Assembly (NCBI GenBank): GCA_963762735.1
Contig: CAVXMG010000024.1
Span: 97,769 to 161,768, forward strand
DNA from: DASXKD01 sp963762735
GTDB lineage: Bacteria > Actinomycetota > Actinomycetes > Streptosporangiales > Streptosporangiaceae
Length of the DNA: 64,000 bases
Reading direction: 5' to 3'
In this document: piece by piece, positions 27,885 through 36,164 of the stretch
How the letters are laid out: every line of letters begins with the position of its first letter
Position numbering within the stretch: position 1 is the first letter of the stretch
Translations under genes and position numbers: made by a program
The notes under the pieces: model-generated
Database searches by the model: none
Told to the model about the DNA's origin: nothing
Seen by the model: the letters and a program-made list of their open reading frames with translations, nothing else

Positions 27885-28673
27885 ATGTGCGGCCGGTATG
27901 CGTCGGCGCGGAAGCGCCAGGACCTCCTTGAGGAGTTCCGCATCGACCGCGACCGGGTGACCGACGACCTCGAGCCCGACTACAACGTGGCCCCGACCAA
28001 GCCGGTTTACGCGGTGCTCACCCGTAGCCAGCGCGGCCCGGACGAGAGTGCCGTACCGCAGGAGGGGCCGGGGGCGGCAGCCGCGGCCGATGTGGCCAGG
28101 GAACTGCGGGTGGTGCGCTGGGGCCTGGTGCCGTTCTGGGCGAAGGACCCGTCCATCGGCAGCCGCATGATCAACGCCCGGGTGGAGACGGTGGACGCCA
28201 AGCCCGCGTTCCGCCGTGCGTTCGCCAAGCGCAGGTGCCTGCTGCCCGCGGACGGCTTCTACGAGTGGATGAAGGTGTCCGACCAGGGCAAGGTCCGCAA
28301 GCAGCCCTACTACATCCACCGCGCCGATGGCGGGGTGCTCGCCTTCGCCGGGCTGTATGAGCTCTGGCGGGACAAGTCCGTCCCTGAGGATCACCCGCAG
28401 GCCTGGCTCTGGACGTCCGTGATCATCACCACCAGTGCCCCGGATGAGGCAGGCCGGATCCACGACCGGATGCCGATGGTGATCGATCCCGCCCGGTGGG
28501 GCGACTGGCTCGACCCGGCCAGCGGCGACGCCGCGCACGTGCATGCGCTGCTCGCGCCCGCGGCGGCCAGCGGGCTCGCGTCCTACCCGGTCGGCACGGC
28601 CGTCAACTACGTGAGAAACAACGGTCCCGCGCTGATCGAGCCGCTGGCCGGTGACCCGGCCCCGATCGCCTGA
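27885..28673 (+). CDS. SRAP-family protein (YedK/HMCES-like abasic-site DNA-protein crosslinker)
   Basis: A 262-residue SOS response-associated peptidase-fold protein. Cys2 in MCGRYA is the catalytic residue that forms a thiazolidine link with abasic sites in single-stranded DNA. Conserved NVAPTKPV, RWGLVPFWAKDP, MINARVETV, RCLLPADGFYEWMK and the HDRMPMVI histidine follow in order. It shields abasic sites at replication forks. It starts a plus-strand run divergent from aroA. I saw no convincing LexA box upstream. Confidence 0.92.
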   Translation: MCGRYASARKRQDLLEEFRIDRDRVTDDLEPDYNVAPTKPVYAVLTRSQRGPDESAVPQEGPGAAAAADVARELRVVRWGLVPFWAKDPSIGSRMINARVETVDAKPAFRRAFAKRRCLLPADGFYEWMKVSDQGKVRKQPYYIHRADGGVLAFAGLYELWRDKSVPEDHPQAWLWTSVIITTSAPDEAGRIHDRMPMVIDPARWGDWLDPASGDAAHVHALLAPAAASGLASYPVGTAVNYVRNNGPALIEPLAGDPAPIA

Positions 28674-28748
28674 GGGACGGCGGCAAAACCCGGGGCAGCC
28701 CACGCCATGGCGTTTCGCTTCGCCCCTGCCTAGAAAGGAGGACACACC

Positions 28749-29096
28749 GTGGACACTGCGACCGCACGTGAGCGTCTGGAGGAGATGCGCGGCCAGATCG
28801 ACAGATCGATCCTGGTCCTGCAGGGAGAGCATCCTTCGGGACGCGCCGCCATCGACTCGCCGCAGGATCCGGCGGACGCCGGCGCCACGCTGTCCGAGAC
28901 GGACCGGACGGAGGCCGCCCTGGCTGCGGTCCAGTCCCAGCGGCGGCTGGTCTTGGCTGCCCTCGTGCGGATCGACCACGGCGACTACGGGACGTGCGCC
29001 GACTGCGGCAAGCCGATCCCCGAGGGCCGGCTGGATGCCAGGCCGGAAGCGGCGCGCTGCGTGGCGTGCCAGTCCAAGTGGGACCGCCGGCACTGA
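28749..29096 (+). CDS. DksA/TraR C4-type zinc-finger protein
   Basis: A 115-residue protein: an N-terminal helical hairpin region (ERLEEMRGQIDRSILVLQGE; ETDRTEAALAAVQSQRRLVL) followed by the C4 zinc finger CADCGKPIPEGRL and CVACQSKWD. GTG start with a strong AAAGGAGG eight bases upstream. DksA-like proteins bind the RNA polymerase secondary channel and modulate initiation; actinobacterial versions are less studied. It lies between SRAP and a repeat-rich intergenic region. Confidence 0.9.
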   Translation: MDTATARERLEEMRGQIDRSILVLQGEHPSGRAAIDSPQDPADAGATLSETDRTEAALAAVQSQRRLVLAALVRIDHGDYGTCADCGKPIPEGRLDARPEAARCVACQSKWDRRH

Positions 29097-29126
29097 GCCC
29101 GCCCGCCGCCGTCAGCCCGCGCCCGA

Positions 29127-29234
29127 GGGTCCGGGGTCGCTTCCCCCGGGCTAGCTGGGCCAAGGCCCCCGCGACGAAGTCGCAGGGGCCGCAGGCCATC
29201 GGGGGGTTCCGGGGGGTCGCTCCCCCGGGCTAGC
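29127..29234 (-). repeat. Intergenic repeat element with hairpin, same family as 31330-31497
   Basis: Contains the reverse complement of the core cccgggggaagcgacc twice, at 29133-29155 and again around 29205-29230. Between them is a hairpin in which GGCCCC-CGCGAC faces GTCGCA-GGGGCC around a GAA loop. It lies between the convergent DksA-like and methyltransferase genes and could serve as a bidirectional terminator. Confidence 0.6.
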
Positions 29235-30024
29235 AGGGCTTGCGGGCGGTGGCGACCAGGCTGATGCCGAACGCCTCGTCGGCGTTGCCCCCGGCCGCCG
29301 GGTCCTGACCGGCCTGCAGTTCGGCGCGGACCAGCCGGGCCATGGCCCCCGGCTGCTGGCGCAGTACGTGATCCACGGTGGAGGGGGACAGCACGGTCCG
29401 CGGCCTGATCGAGGTGACCTCCAAGCCTTGCTCGCTGAGCAGGTCGTAGAGCTGCGCCGCGCCGAAGCACCGGGTGATGGTCCCGTCCGGCCAGGGGATC
29501 AGCACCACCTCGGCGTGCGGCAGGTCGGTGAGGTGGGCCCAGTGCCGCTGCTCGGCCAGCATGGCCATGCCCAGCACCAGCGAGTCCACGCAGGCGAGCA
29601 GCTCACCTCCGGGCCGCAGCACCCGTGCGATCTCCGCGGCCAGGTCCTCCGCCATGAGGTGCCGGGACAGGGCGCCGTCCTCGGCGATGACGCCGTCCGC
29701 GCAACCGTCCGCGAGGAACGCCAGGCTGCCGGACTCGGCCACCACCGCGGCGATCCGGCCGGCCGGTGCGCCCCGCTGCGCGGCAGGAGGCGCGCCGGGT
29801 TGCGCGGTCACGACCCGGACCACCGCGTGCCCGGACCCGGCCGCCTGGGCGGGGGAGGCCGCGGCGGGGCCCGAGATGTCCACGAGCAGCCGCCGCCCGG
29901 CGGGGAGCCAGGCGGCGAGCTGGGCCTTGGCCACCGCCCGCTGGAACCGCCAGTACGCAGGAAGCGAGCCTGGCCGGAACACGGCCAGCGGGCTGGCCGT
30001 TGACGTCGCCACCGTTGACTCCAT
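29230..30024 (-). CDS. Class I SAM-dependent methyltransferase-like protein
   Basis: A 264-residue protein. After an N-terminal FRPGSLPAYWRFQRAVAKAQLAAWLP segment it has a Rossmann-like order: RRLLVDISGP in place of the glycine-rich SAM loop, then ADGVIAEDGALSRHLMAEDLAAEIARVL and the Methyltransf_11-type RPGGELLACVDS. The SAM loop is weak, so catalytic competence is uncertain. Its position divergent from sigR suggests nothing specific. Substrate unknown. Confidence 0.65.
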   Translation of the reverse strand: MESTVATSTASPLAVFRPGSLPAYWRFQRAVAKAQLAAWLPAGRRLLVDISGPAAASPAQAAGSGHAVVRVVTAQPGAPPAAQRGAPAGRIAAVVAESGSLAFLADGCADGVIAEDGALSRHLMAEDLAAEIARVLRPGGELLACVDSLVLGMAMLAEQRHWAHLTDLPHAEVVLIPWPDGTITRCFGAAQLYDLLSEQGLEVTSIRPRTVLSPSTVDHVLRQQPGAMARLVRAELQAGQDPAAGGNADEAFGISLVATARKPC

Positions 30025-30243
30025 CCGCCGTCCGACAAACCGGCGCGGTCAGCCGACCGCGCCGGGATCGGCGGCGCGGGCCAGGATCAGCGCACCGCGC
30101 TGGCACCCGGAGGCCATCGCGACGGCCGCATTCCCCGGCGAACCGTTATGGCTGATTCTCCCCAGTCTGCGGCCGACCTCACCTGACTGGCCGAGTTGTC
30201 CGCCCGGAATGTGGCTACGGCTGGTTTCGCCGCTGGCCCAGGC

Positions 30244-30269
30244 GGAATGAACAGGCTGCCGCCCCTGTT
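30244..30269 (+). promoter_or_regulatory. Predicted sigma-R promoter of sigR-rsrA
   Basis: GGAAT at 30244-30248 and GTT at 30267-30269 are separated by exactly 18 bases, matching the GGAAT-N18-GTT consensus of Streptomyces sigma-R promoters. It lies just upstream of the long open frame of sigR, so the start of transcription would fall almost at the first GTG/ATG. This indicates positive autoregulation. Confidence 0.8.
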
Positions 30270-30284
30270 GCACCGGGCGTGCTA

Positions 30285-31046
30285 ATGACCAGTAGCGCAC
30301 CCGTGGACGACGTAGCTCCGGTGGCTGCCCTCGGCCGGATCCGGCCGGGCCATGTATTCTCCCGCCCAGATGGCATCGGTGCCCGGGCGCGGATGCAGAC
30401 ACCGGAGGAGGTGGGTCCGGTACCTGAGACACTCGAGGAGCGCGGCGAGCGGTTCGAGCGCGAGGTGTTGCCGTACCTGGATCAGCTGTACTCAGCCGGG
30501 ATGCGGATGACCAGAAACGCGGCGGACGCCGAGGACCTGGTGCAGGAGACCTTTGCCAAGGCCTATGCCTCGTTCCACCAGTTCGAGCCTGGCACCAACC
30601 TGAAGGCGTGGCTGTTCCGGATCCTCACCAACACCTTCATCAACACCTATCGCAAAAGGCAGCGTGAACCGCAGCGCGCGGGAGCCGAAGAGGTCGAGGA
30701 CTGGCAGCTTGCCAGAGCGGCCTCGCACACGTCGGCCGGCCTGAAATCGGCCGAGGCCGAGGCGCTGGAAAGGCTGCCGGATTCCGACATCAAGAGGGCC
30801 TTGCAAGCCCTGCCGGAAGAGTTCCGCATCGCGGTGTACCTGGCCGACGTGGAGGGCTTCGCCTACAAAGAGATCGCCGACATCATGGGCACGCCCATTG
30901 GCACGGTGATGTCCCGCCTGCACCGGGGGCGCAGGCAGTTGCGTGAGATGCTGCAGGACTACGCGGCCGACCGCGGCATGGTCCGGGCGGCCTCGGCGGC
31001 AGGGCCGCAGGGGGAGGACGCCGGGCCTGGGGAGGACCAGAAATGA
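30285..31046 (+). CDS. sigR: RNA polymerase sigma factor SigR (thiol-oxidative stress)
   Basis: An ECF sigma factor: region 2 TRNAADAEDLVQETFAKAY and NLKAWLFRILTNTFINTYRK, region 4 FRIAVYLADVEGFAYKEIAD and GTPIGTVMSRLHRGRRQLRE. This is the SigR/SigH family that controls thioredoxin, mycothiol and proteolysis genes. The frame is open from GTG 30279/ATG 30285; a shorter form could start at ATG 30393 or GTG 30411 (next to GGAGGAG), leaving a 36-42 residue N-terminal extension. Streptomyces makes a stable short and an unstable long form from such an arrangement. The rsrA ATG overlaps its stop. Confidence 0.93.
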   Translation: MTSSAPVDDVAPVAALGRIRPGHVFSRPDGIGARARMQTPEEVGPVPETLEERGERFEREVLPYLDQLYSAGMRMTRNAADAEDLVQETFAKAYASFHQFEPGTNLKAWLFRILTNTFINTYRKRQREPQRAGAEEVEDWQLARAASHTSAGLKSAEAEALERLPDSDIKRALQALPEEFRIAVYLADVEGFAYKEIADIMGTPIGTVMSRLHRGRRQLREMLQDYAADRGMVRAASAAGPQGEDAGPGEDQK

Positions 31047-31324
31047 GCTGCGGCAAGCCTCATGAGACGCCGTGTACCGAGGTGATGGACCGGGTCTACA
31101 CCTACCTGGACGGCGAGCTTGAGCCCCCGACCATCGCGAAGATCCGCCAGCACCTCGAGGAATGCGGGCCTTGCCTGGAGGAGTATGGCCTCGATGAGCT
31201 CGTCAAAAACCTGGTCCACAAGCACTGTGGCCACGAGCAGGTGCCTGACGAGCTTCGGGCCAAGGTCCTCATCAGAATCCGGCAGGTCAGAGCGGAACTG
31301 AACGTCAGTCAGACCACCGATTAG
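31043..31324 (+). CDS. rsrA: Redox-sensitive zinc anti-sigma factor RsrA
   Basis: A 93-residue ZAS-family anti-sigma factor. The zinc/redox residues Cys11, His37, Cys41 and Cys44 (HLEECGPC) fall at the same numbers as in Streptomyces RsrA, and Cys3 and Cys62 are also present. In the reduced zinc-bound state it holds SigR; disulfide stress forms an intramolecular disulfide and releases it. The ATGA overlap with sigR keeps stoichiometry by translational coupling. Confidence 0.95.
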   Translation: MSCGKPHETPCTEVMDRVYTYLDGELEPPTIAKIRQHLEECGPCLEEYGLDELVKNLVHKHCGHEQVPDELRAKVLIRIRQVRAELNVSQTTD

Positions 31325-31329
31325 GGCGG

Positions 31330-31497
31330 TGCTGGCCCGGGGGAAGCGACCCCCCGGAACCCCCCGCTGGCTCAAGGCCCCGTTCCTTCGTCACGGGGCC
31401 TTGGCCCTGCTGGCCCGGGGGAGCGACCCCCCGGAACCCCCCGCTGGCTCAAGGCCCCGTTCCTTCGTCACGGGGCCTTGGCCCTGCTGGCCCGCAC
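31330..31497 (+). repeat. Two tandem copies of a 77-78-bp intergenic repeat, each with a hairpin
   Basis: The unit begins gctggcccgggggaagcgac and includes the perfect 10-bp stem AAGGCCCCGT / ACGGGGCCTT with a nine-base loop. The second copy lacks one A in the ggggaagcgacc part. A related element lies inverted at 29127-29234. It follows rsrA directly, so the hairpins probably also act as terminators. Confidence 0.8.
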
Positions 31498-31727
31498 CTA
31501 ACGGATCTGAAGCCTGCGCAGATCTGGCCGATCACGTTAATCTTTGTGCTGGCGGCGATGAATGGGCCTGCTTGGCTGGGCCGAGGCCCCGCTCTAGCAT
31601 GCCCTCAGACCCGGCCCCGCCCCCGGCAGCGGAGGTGACCGATGCGGCACCCGGGCGAGCTGACGGCTGCCGCTCGTGCGGTTATGCGTGCTAGCGCAGG
31701 CACCAGGCCGACGGTGATTCCGCCGGC
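31498..31727. other. Intergenic region before the HD-GYP gene
   Basis: About 230 bases downstream of the repeats. It should hold the promoter for the HD-domain pair; AT-richer sequence around 31530-31550 (cacgttaatctttgtgc) is the likeliest core. No RNA element or gene was recognised. Confidence 0.4.
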
Positions 31728-33128
31728 ATGCTGACAGGCACCGGGCACCGATCGCGCGGCGAACGCACCTCGAAGCTTTCGCCGGGCGCCTGGCTGTATG
31801 TGGCCGCCGTCCTGGCGGCCGTGGTTGCCGTGCTCGGCCAGGCCCTGGGCGCCGACCCGGACCTCGACGGACCGGTCCGGCAGGCGTGGGCCATGGTGGT
31901 GCTCGCGCTGCTGTTCCTGATCTGCGACTCCGCGCCGACGACCCTGGCCTCCCGGCAGTCCGCCTGGTCACCGAGTTCCTCGGTGACCCTCGCCGCCATC
32001 GTGCTGGTCGGGCCGGTGGGTGCGCTTGTAGTCGGTGCGACCTCGCTCGTCAGCGTGCGGCGTGGTCTCGACCTCACCCAGCGGCTGTTCAACGCGTCCA
32101 TGTACGGCCTGTCCGCCTGGGCGGCGGGCGAGGCCTACCTCGCGCTCGGCGGCCCCGTCGGCCATCCCGGCTACCACTCGTTCCCCAGCATCATCGGGCC
32201 GTTCGCCGTCGCGGCCGTGGTGCACGTGTCCATCAACCACGGGCTGCTGTGGGTCATGCTCATGCTGGTGCCCGCTGCCGAGGCAGGGCAGCCGGCCGGG
32301 GCGCTGCAGCGGCACCTCCCGATGCTGTTCCTTTCCGACCTCGGCTACGCGACCATTGGCCTGCTCATCGCCGCCCTGTGGAGCGTCGGAGGAGCGTTCG
32401 CGGCGATCCTCGTCCTGGTCCCGCAGTTCGTGGCGCGCTGGGCGATAGGCCAGTTCGCCGCGCAGGAACGTGCCTACGCCGCCACCATGGCCGCGCTCTG
32501 CCAGGCCGTGGAGACCAAGGACTGCTACACCAGGGGCCATAGCGAGCGGGTCTCCCGGGGCTCGGCCATGATCGCCCGTGAAGTGGGCATGCGCGGGCGC
32601 CGCGTGGAGGCGATCCGCTACGCCGGCATGCTCCACGATGTGGGCAAGCTGGGTGTGCCCACGACGGTGCTGCAGAAGAACGGCGCGCTCTCCGAGGAGG
32701 AGTACGCCGCGATCCAGTTGCACCCGATGCGCGGGCTGGCCATCGTGCGGGAGATCGGTTTCCTCGACGAGGCCCTGGCCGGCATCATGCACCACCACGA
32801 GCGGATGGACGGCCACGGCTATCCGATGGGACTGGCCGGCGACGAGATCCCCGAGTTCGCGCGGGTCATCGCGGTCGCCGACGCCTTCGACGCGATGACC
32901 TCGAACCGGTCCTACCGCGGCGCTCGCTCCATCGAGGAAGCCATCGCCGACCTGCGCAAGTGGTCAGGCACCCAGTTCGACCCCGCGCTGGTCGACGCGT
33001 TCGTAGCCGCGTTGCGGCGGGAGGGCTGGGAACAGCCCCGGCCCGCCGCCATGGCGCCGGCCGACGGCATGGCCGCGCAGGATCACGACGACCCGACGGC
33101 GCCGCTGCGGGTGGTGGAGAGCTGGTGA
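31728..33128 (+). CDS. Membrane-anchored HD-GYP domain protein (predicted cyclic-di-GMP phosphodiesterase)
   Basis: A 466-residue protein. Residues 20-245 carry about six to seven membrane helices (LYVAAVLAAVVAVLGQAL; VTLAAIVLVGPVGALVVGA; LGYATIGLLIAALWSVGGAF). Residues 260-435 form an HD-GYP domain with all key motifs: RGHSERVSRGSAMIA, GMLHDVGKLGVP (HD), LHPMRG, IMHHHERMDGHGYP (GYP) and AVADAFDAMTSNRSYR. It would hydrolyse cyclic dinucleotides at the membrane. Its stop overlaps the GTG of the next gene, so both are coupled. Confidence 0.88.
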   Translation: MLTGTGHRSRGERTSKLSPGAWLYVAAVLAAVVAVLGQALGADPDLDGPVRQAWAMVVLALLFLICDSAPTTLASRQSAWSPSSSVTLAAIVLVGPVGALVVGATSLVSVRRGLDLTQRLFNASMYGLSAWAAGEAYLALGGPVGHPGYHSFPSIIGPFAVAAVVHVSINHGLLWVMLMLVPAAEAGQPAGALQRHLPMLFLSDLGYATIGLLIAALWSVGGAFAAILVLVPQFVARWAIGQFAAQERAYAATMAALCQAVETKDCYTRGHSERVSRGSAMIAREVGMRGRRVEAIRYAGMLHDVGKLGVPTTVLQKNGALSEEEYAAIQLHPMRGLAIVREIGFLDEALAGIMHHHERMDGHGYPMGLAGDEIPEFARVIAVADAFDAMTSNRSYRGARSIEEAIADLRKWSGTQFDPALVDAFVAALRREGWEQPRPAAMAPADGMAAQDHDDPTAPLRVVESW

Positions 33129-34429
33129 AACCGGCGACCACCGCGCTGGGCGAGGGCCCCGAGCAGGCGGAATCCTGGCGGCAGGCCATGGATTCGGGCG
33201 AGTTGCTGCTCGTCGCCGCGGCCGGCATGCTGGTGGTGGCCGCGGTGGCGCAGACCGCGGCCGTGGGCCTGGTCCAGCCCCGCATCGCGCTGGCGTTCGG
33301 TGCACTGATCTGTTTCGGTGAGGTGCTGCGGCTGTCACTGGAAGGCGGCCGGGAGGCGGCACCGATCGGCAGCGCCGGTGCGTTCGCCTACGCGGTGGTG
33401 CTGACCGTGGGCGGCAGCCCGGCCACCCAGCCGGCGCTCCAGGTCATCGCGGTCGTGGCCGCCGGCATGGTGCTCGGCGCGCTGCCGCACCTGGCGGCGG
33501 GCCGGCCGGCCGGGCTGGCCGGGATAGCGTCCCGGCTGATCGCGGTCGCCGTGGTGGCCGCGCTGTTCCGCCCGCTGAGCACGATCGTGACCATTACCCG
33601 GCCCCGCGACTGGGGGCTGGCGCTCGCCGCCATGGCGGCCGTGCTGGTGGCTGGCTGGTGGGCGGAATGCCTGATCAGGGCCCTGATCAGTGCCGATGCG
33701 CTGCAGGCCAGATTCCGCGTGGCGCTGTGGGATGAGATGCGGGTCCAGCTCCCGCTCGGGTTCGCCGTCGCCGCCACCGCGATCCTGATCGCGTTCGCGG
33801 CGGACATGATGGGCCTGGTGGCGCTCGGGGTGTTCATCGGCCCGCTGCTCGTCACCCAGATGGCGTTCCGCCGCTACGCCGGCATCCGGGCCACCTACCT
33901 GGAGACGGTCCGTGCGCTGGCCCGGGTGACCGAGGTCGGCGGGTACGTCGAGGACGGGCATGCCCACCGGGTCGGCCGTCTGGCCGTGGTCGTCGGCCGG
34001 GAGCTGGGGATGAGCGAACCGGAACTGCTCGAACTGGAGTACGCCGCGCTCATGCACGACATCGGGCAGCTTTCGCTGCGCGACCCGATTCCCGGCGGGG
34101 CGACCGTGCTGGCCTCCCCCGAGCAGCAGCGGCGCATCGCCGAGCTGGGGGCCAGCGTCATCGACCAGGCCGGGGTGCTGGACGGGGTGGCGGAGATCGT
34201 GCGGTACCAGAGCTGGCCCTGGCGCGGCCAGGACCGTGAACCGCCGGTCGGCAGCCGGATCATCCGCGCCGCCAACGCCTTCGATGACCTGGTCGGCTCC
34301 TCGGCCGAGACCAGCAGGACGGTGGCGGCGCTGGAGTGGCTGCGCCTGGACACCGCGACCGAGTACGACCCCCAGGTGGTCGAGGCACTGGCCAAGGTTG
34401 CCGGGCGGCGGCACCGGAGCCGCCGCTAG
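33125..34429 (+). CDS. Membrane HD-domain protein, degenerate partner of the HD-GYP gene
   Basis: A 434-residue protein starting at GTG 33125 (GTGA overlap with the upstream stop). The topology mirrors its neighbour: an N-terminal bundle of six to seven helices (LLLVAAAGMLVVAAVAQ; LALAAMAAVLVAGWWAECL), then an HD domain from about residue 275 (EDGHAHRVGRLAVVV; YAALMHDIGQLSLRDP; RIIRAANAFDDLVGSS). The His-Asp pair is kept, but the HHE and GYP motifs are replaced by RYQSWPWRGQ. It may be catalytically altered, or a sensory or regulatory partner of the intact enzyme. Confidence 0.8.
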   Translation: MKPATTALGEGPEQAESWRQAMDSGELLLVAAAGMLVVAAVAQTAAVGLVQPRIALAFGALICFGEVLRLSLEGGREAAPIGSAGAFAYAVVLTVGGSPATQPALQVIAVVAAGMVLGALPHLAAGRPAGLAGIASRLIAVAVVAALFRPLSTIVTITRPRDWGLALAAMAAVLVAGWWAECLIRALISADALQARFRVALWDEMRVQLPLGFAVAATAILIAFAADMMGLVALGVFIGPLLVTQMAFRRYAGIRATYLETVRALARVTEVGGYVEDGHAHRVGRLAVVVGRELGMSEPELLELEYAALMHDIGQLSLRDPIPGGATVLASPEQQRRIAELGASVIDQAGVLDGVAEIVRYQSWPWRGQDREPPVGSRIIRAANAFDDLVGSSAETSRTVAALEWLRLDTATEYDPQVVEALAKVAGRRHRSRR

Positions 34430-34470
34430 CCGTGCTGGATGATCTACGCGGGATGCCCTAGGCTGCCCGG

Positions 34471-35811
34471 GTGCTGAACTCGGTGCTGGTGGCCAACCGC
34501 GGGGAGATCGCCCGGCGGATCCTCGCCACGGCACGCCGGCTGGGCGTCAGGACGGTGGCGGTCTACTCGGAGGCGGACGCGGGCCTGCCGTTCGTCGCCG
34601 AGGCCGACGAGGCGGTGCCGATCGGCCCACCGCCGCCCGCCCAGAGCTATCTCGACGCCGCCGCCGTGCTGGGGGCGGCACGGCAGACCGGCGCCGCGGC
34701 CATCCACCCCGGGTACGGGTTCCTGGCCGAAAACCCGGCCTTCGCGCGCCAGGTGCTTGCCGAGGGCCTGATCTGGGTGGGCCCGCCGCCTGAGGCCATC
34801 GAGCAGATGGGCGACAAGATCAATGCCCGGAACCTGATGGCGGCGGCGGGCGTGCCGGTGGCCGCGGGCAGCGCCGAGCCGGTGACCAGCGCCGACGCCG
34901 CTGCGGCGGAGGCAGCCAGGATCGGCTACCCGGTGATGGTGAAGGCTGCCGCCGGGGGCGGCGGGATCGGGATGAGCGCGGTGACCGGCCCGGCCGGCCT
35001 GGCCGCGGCCTTCGAGACCGCACGCACCCGCGCGGAGCGGTTCTTCGGCGACCCCGCGATCCTGCTTGAGCGCTACATCGAGCGCGCCAGGCATGTCGAG
35101 GTGCAGATCCTCGGGCTCGCCGACGGCCGTGTGGTCGCGCTCGGGGAACGCGACTGCTCGGTCCAGCGGCGGCACCAGAAGGTCGCCGAGGAGACCCCGT
35201 CGCCTGGAGTCGGGGATGAGTTGCGCGCGCGCATGCTGGCCGCCGCCGTCCAGGCCGGGCAGGCGGTCGGCTACCGGGGCGCGGGGACGGTGGAATGCCT
35301 GGTGGACACGGTCGCCGGTGGCTTCGTGTTCCTGGAGATGAACACCAGGCTCCAGGTCGAGCACCCGGTCACCGAACTGGTCACCGGCATCGACCTGGTG
35401 GAGCAGCAGTTCCGCATCGCCGCCGGGGAAGACGTGAGCTTCGACCCGGAGCATGTGCGGCCGCGGGGGCACGCACTGGAACTGCGGATCTACGCCGAGG
35501 ACCCGGTGCGCTTCCTGCCCAGCCCAGGGACCATCACGCAGTGGGAGGAACCGGCAGGCCCCGGCGTCCGGGTGGATGCCGGGTACACGGCGGGAAACAA
35601 GGTGACCCCGTTCTACGACCCACTGCTCGCCAAGCTGTGCGTGCACGGGCGGGACAGGGATGAGGCGCTGGCCCGGGCCCGGGAGGCGGTGGCGGCGTTC
35701 CGGATCGCCGGGCTGCGCACCAACCTGCCTTTCCACGCCGACCTGCTGGCCAGCGAGGAGTTCCGCAGCGGGGACTATGACACGTCCATCGTCAGCAGGC
35801 TGCGGCCCTGA
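34471..35811 (+). CDS. accC: Biotin carboxylase subunit of acyl-CoA carboxylase
   Basis: A 446-residue ATP-grasp biotin carboxylase: VLVANRGEIARRIL start, GYGFLAENPAFARQ, glycine-rich KAAAGGGGIGMSAV, GERDCSVQRRHQKVAEE, catalytic EMNTRLQVEHPVTE. It carboxylates biotin on a separate carrier. The length fits the short, biotin-domain-free AccC form rather than fused AccA. The biotin carrier gene begins 85 bases downstream on the same strand. No carboxyltransferase is adjacent, so the acyl-CoA substrate is unknown. Confidence 0.92.
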   Translation: MLNSVLVANRGEIARRILATARRLGVRTVAVYSEADAGLPFVAEADEAVPIGPPPPAQSYLDAAAVLGAARQTGAAAIHPGYGFLAENPAFARQVLAEGLIWVGPPPEAIEQMGDKINARNLMAAAGVPVAAGSAEPVTSADAAAAEAARIGYPVMVKAAAGGGGIGMSAVTGPAGLAAAFETARTRAERFFGDPAILLERYIERARHVEVQILGLADGRVVALGERDCSVQRRHQKVAEETPSPGVGDELRARMLAAAVQAGQAVGYRGAGTVECLVDTVAGGFVFLEMNTRLQVEHPVTELVTGIDLVEQQFRIAAGEDVSFDPEHVRPRGHALELRIYAEDPVRFLPSPGTITQWEEPAGPGVRVDAGYTAGNKVTPFYDPLLAKLCVHGRDRDEALARAREAVAAFRIAGLRTNLPFHADLLASEEFRSGDYDTSIVSRLRP

Positions 35812-35896
35812 CGCGCCGCGAGCACAATAGTGGCGGGCGGCGCCCGGGCCGGAAGGACGGCCGGTGACCGCCCGGGACAACGGAGAGGAGCCACGG

Positions 35897-36109
35897 GTGG
35901 CCGAGGTCCGCGCCGAGATGGTGGCGAATGTGTGGAAGGTGGTGGCCGCGGAGGGGGCCCAGGTCTCCGATGGCGACACCCTGGTCATCCTCGAATCCAT
36001 GAAGATGGAGATCCCGGTGCTCGCCGAGGGCTCCGGCACGCTGACCCGGCTGCACGTCGCCGAGGGCGACATCGTCCAGGAGGGCGACCTGATCGCCATC
36101 ATCGAGTAA
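35897..36109 (+). CDS. Biotin/lipoyl-attachment carrier protein
   Basis: A 70-residue single-domain carrier with the biotinylation motif ESMKMEIP (Lys modified) and flanking hammerhead strands (VWKVVAAEGAQVSDGDTLVIL; GDIVQEGDLIAIIE). The GTG at 35897, giving VAEVRAEMV, has GGAG nine bases upstream; an upstream GTG at 35864 is possible. It directly follows accC, so it is likely the carboxyl carrier for that subunit. Confidence 0.9.
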   Translation: MAEVRAEMVANVWKVVAAEGAQVSDGDTLVILESMKMEIPVLAEGSGTLTRLHVAEGDIVQEGDLIAIIE

Positions 36110-36164
36110 CGGCCGCCCGGAGCCGGGCCGAGGTGCCGGCCGGGCGCAGGTGCTGGCGCGCGGG

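Noticed and set aside
27798..29093. Minus-strand 431-residue ORF opposite SRAP and the DksA-like gene
   Set aside because: Spans two well-supported genes on the other strand and shows no homology, only GC-rich antisense bias.
31330..31497. CRISPR-like array
   Set aside because: Only two adjacent copies with no spacers and no cas genes; it is a tandem intergenic repeat with hairpins.
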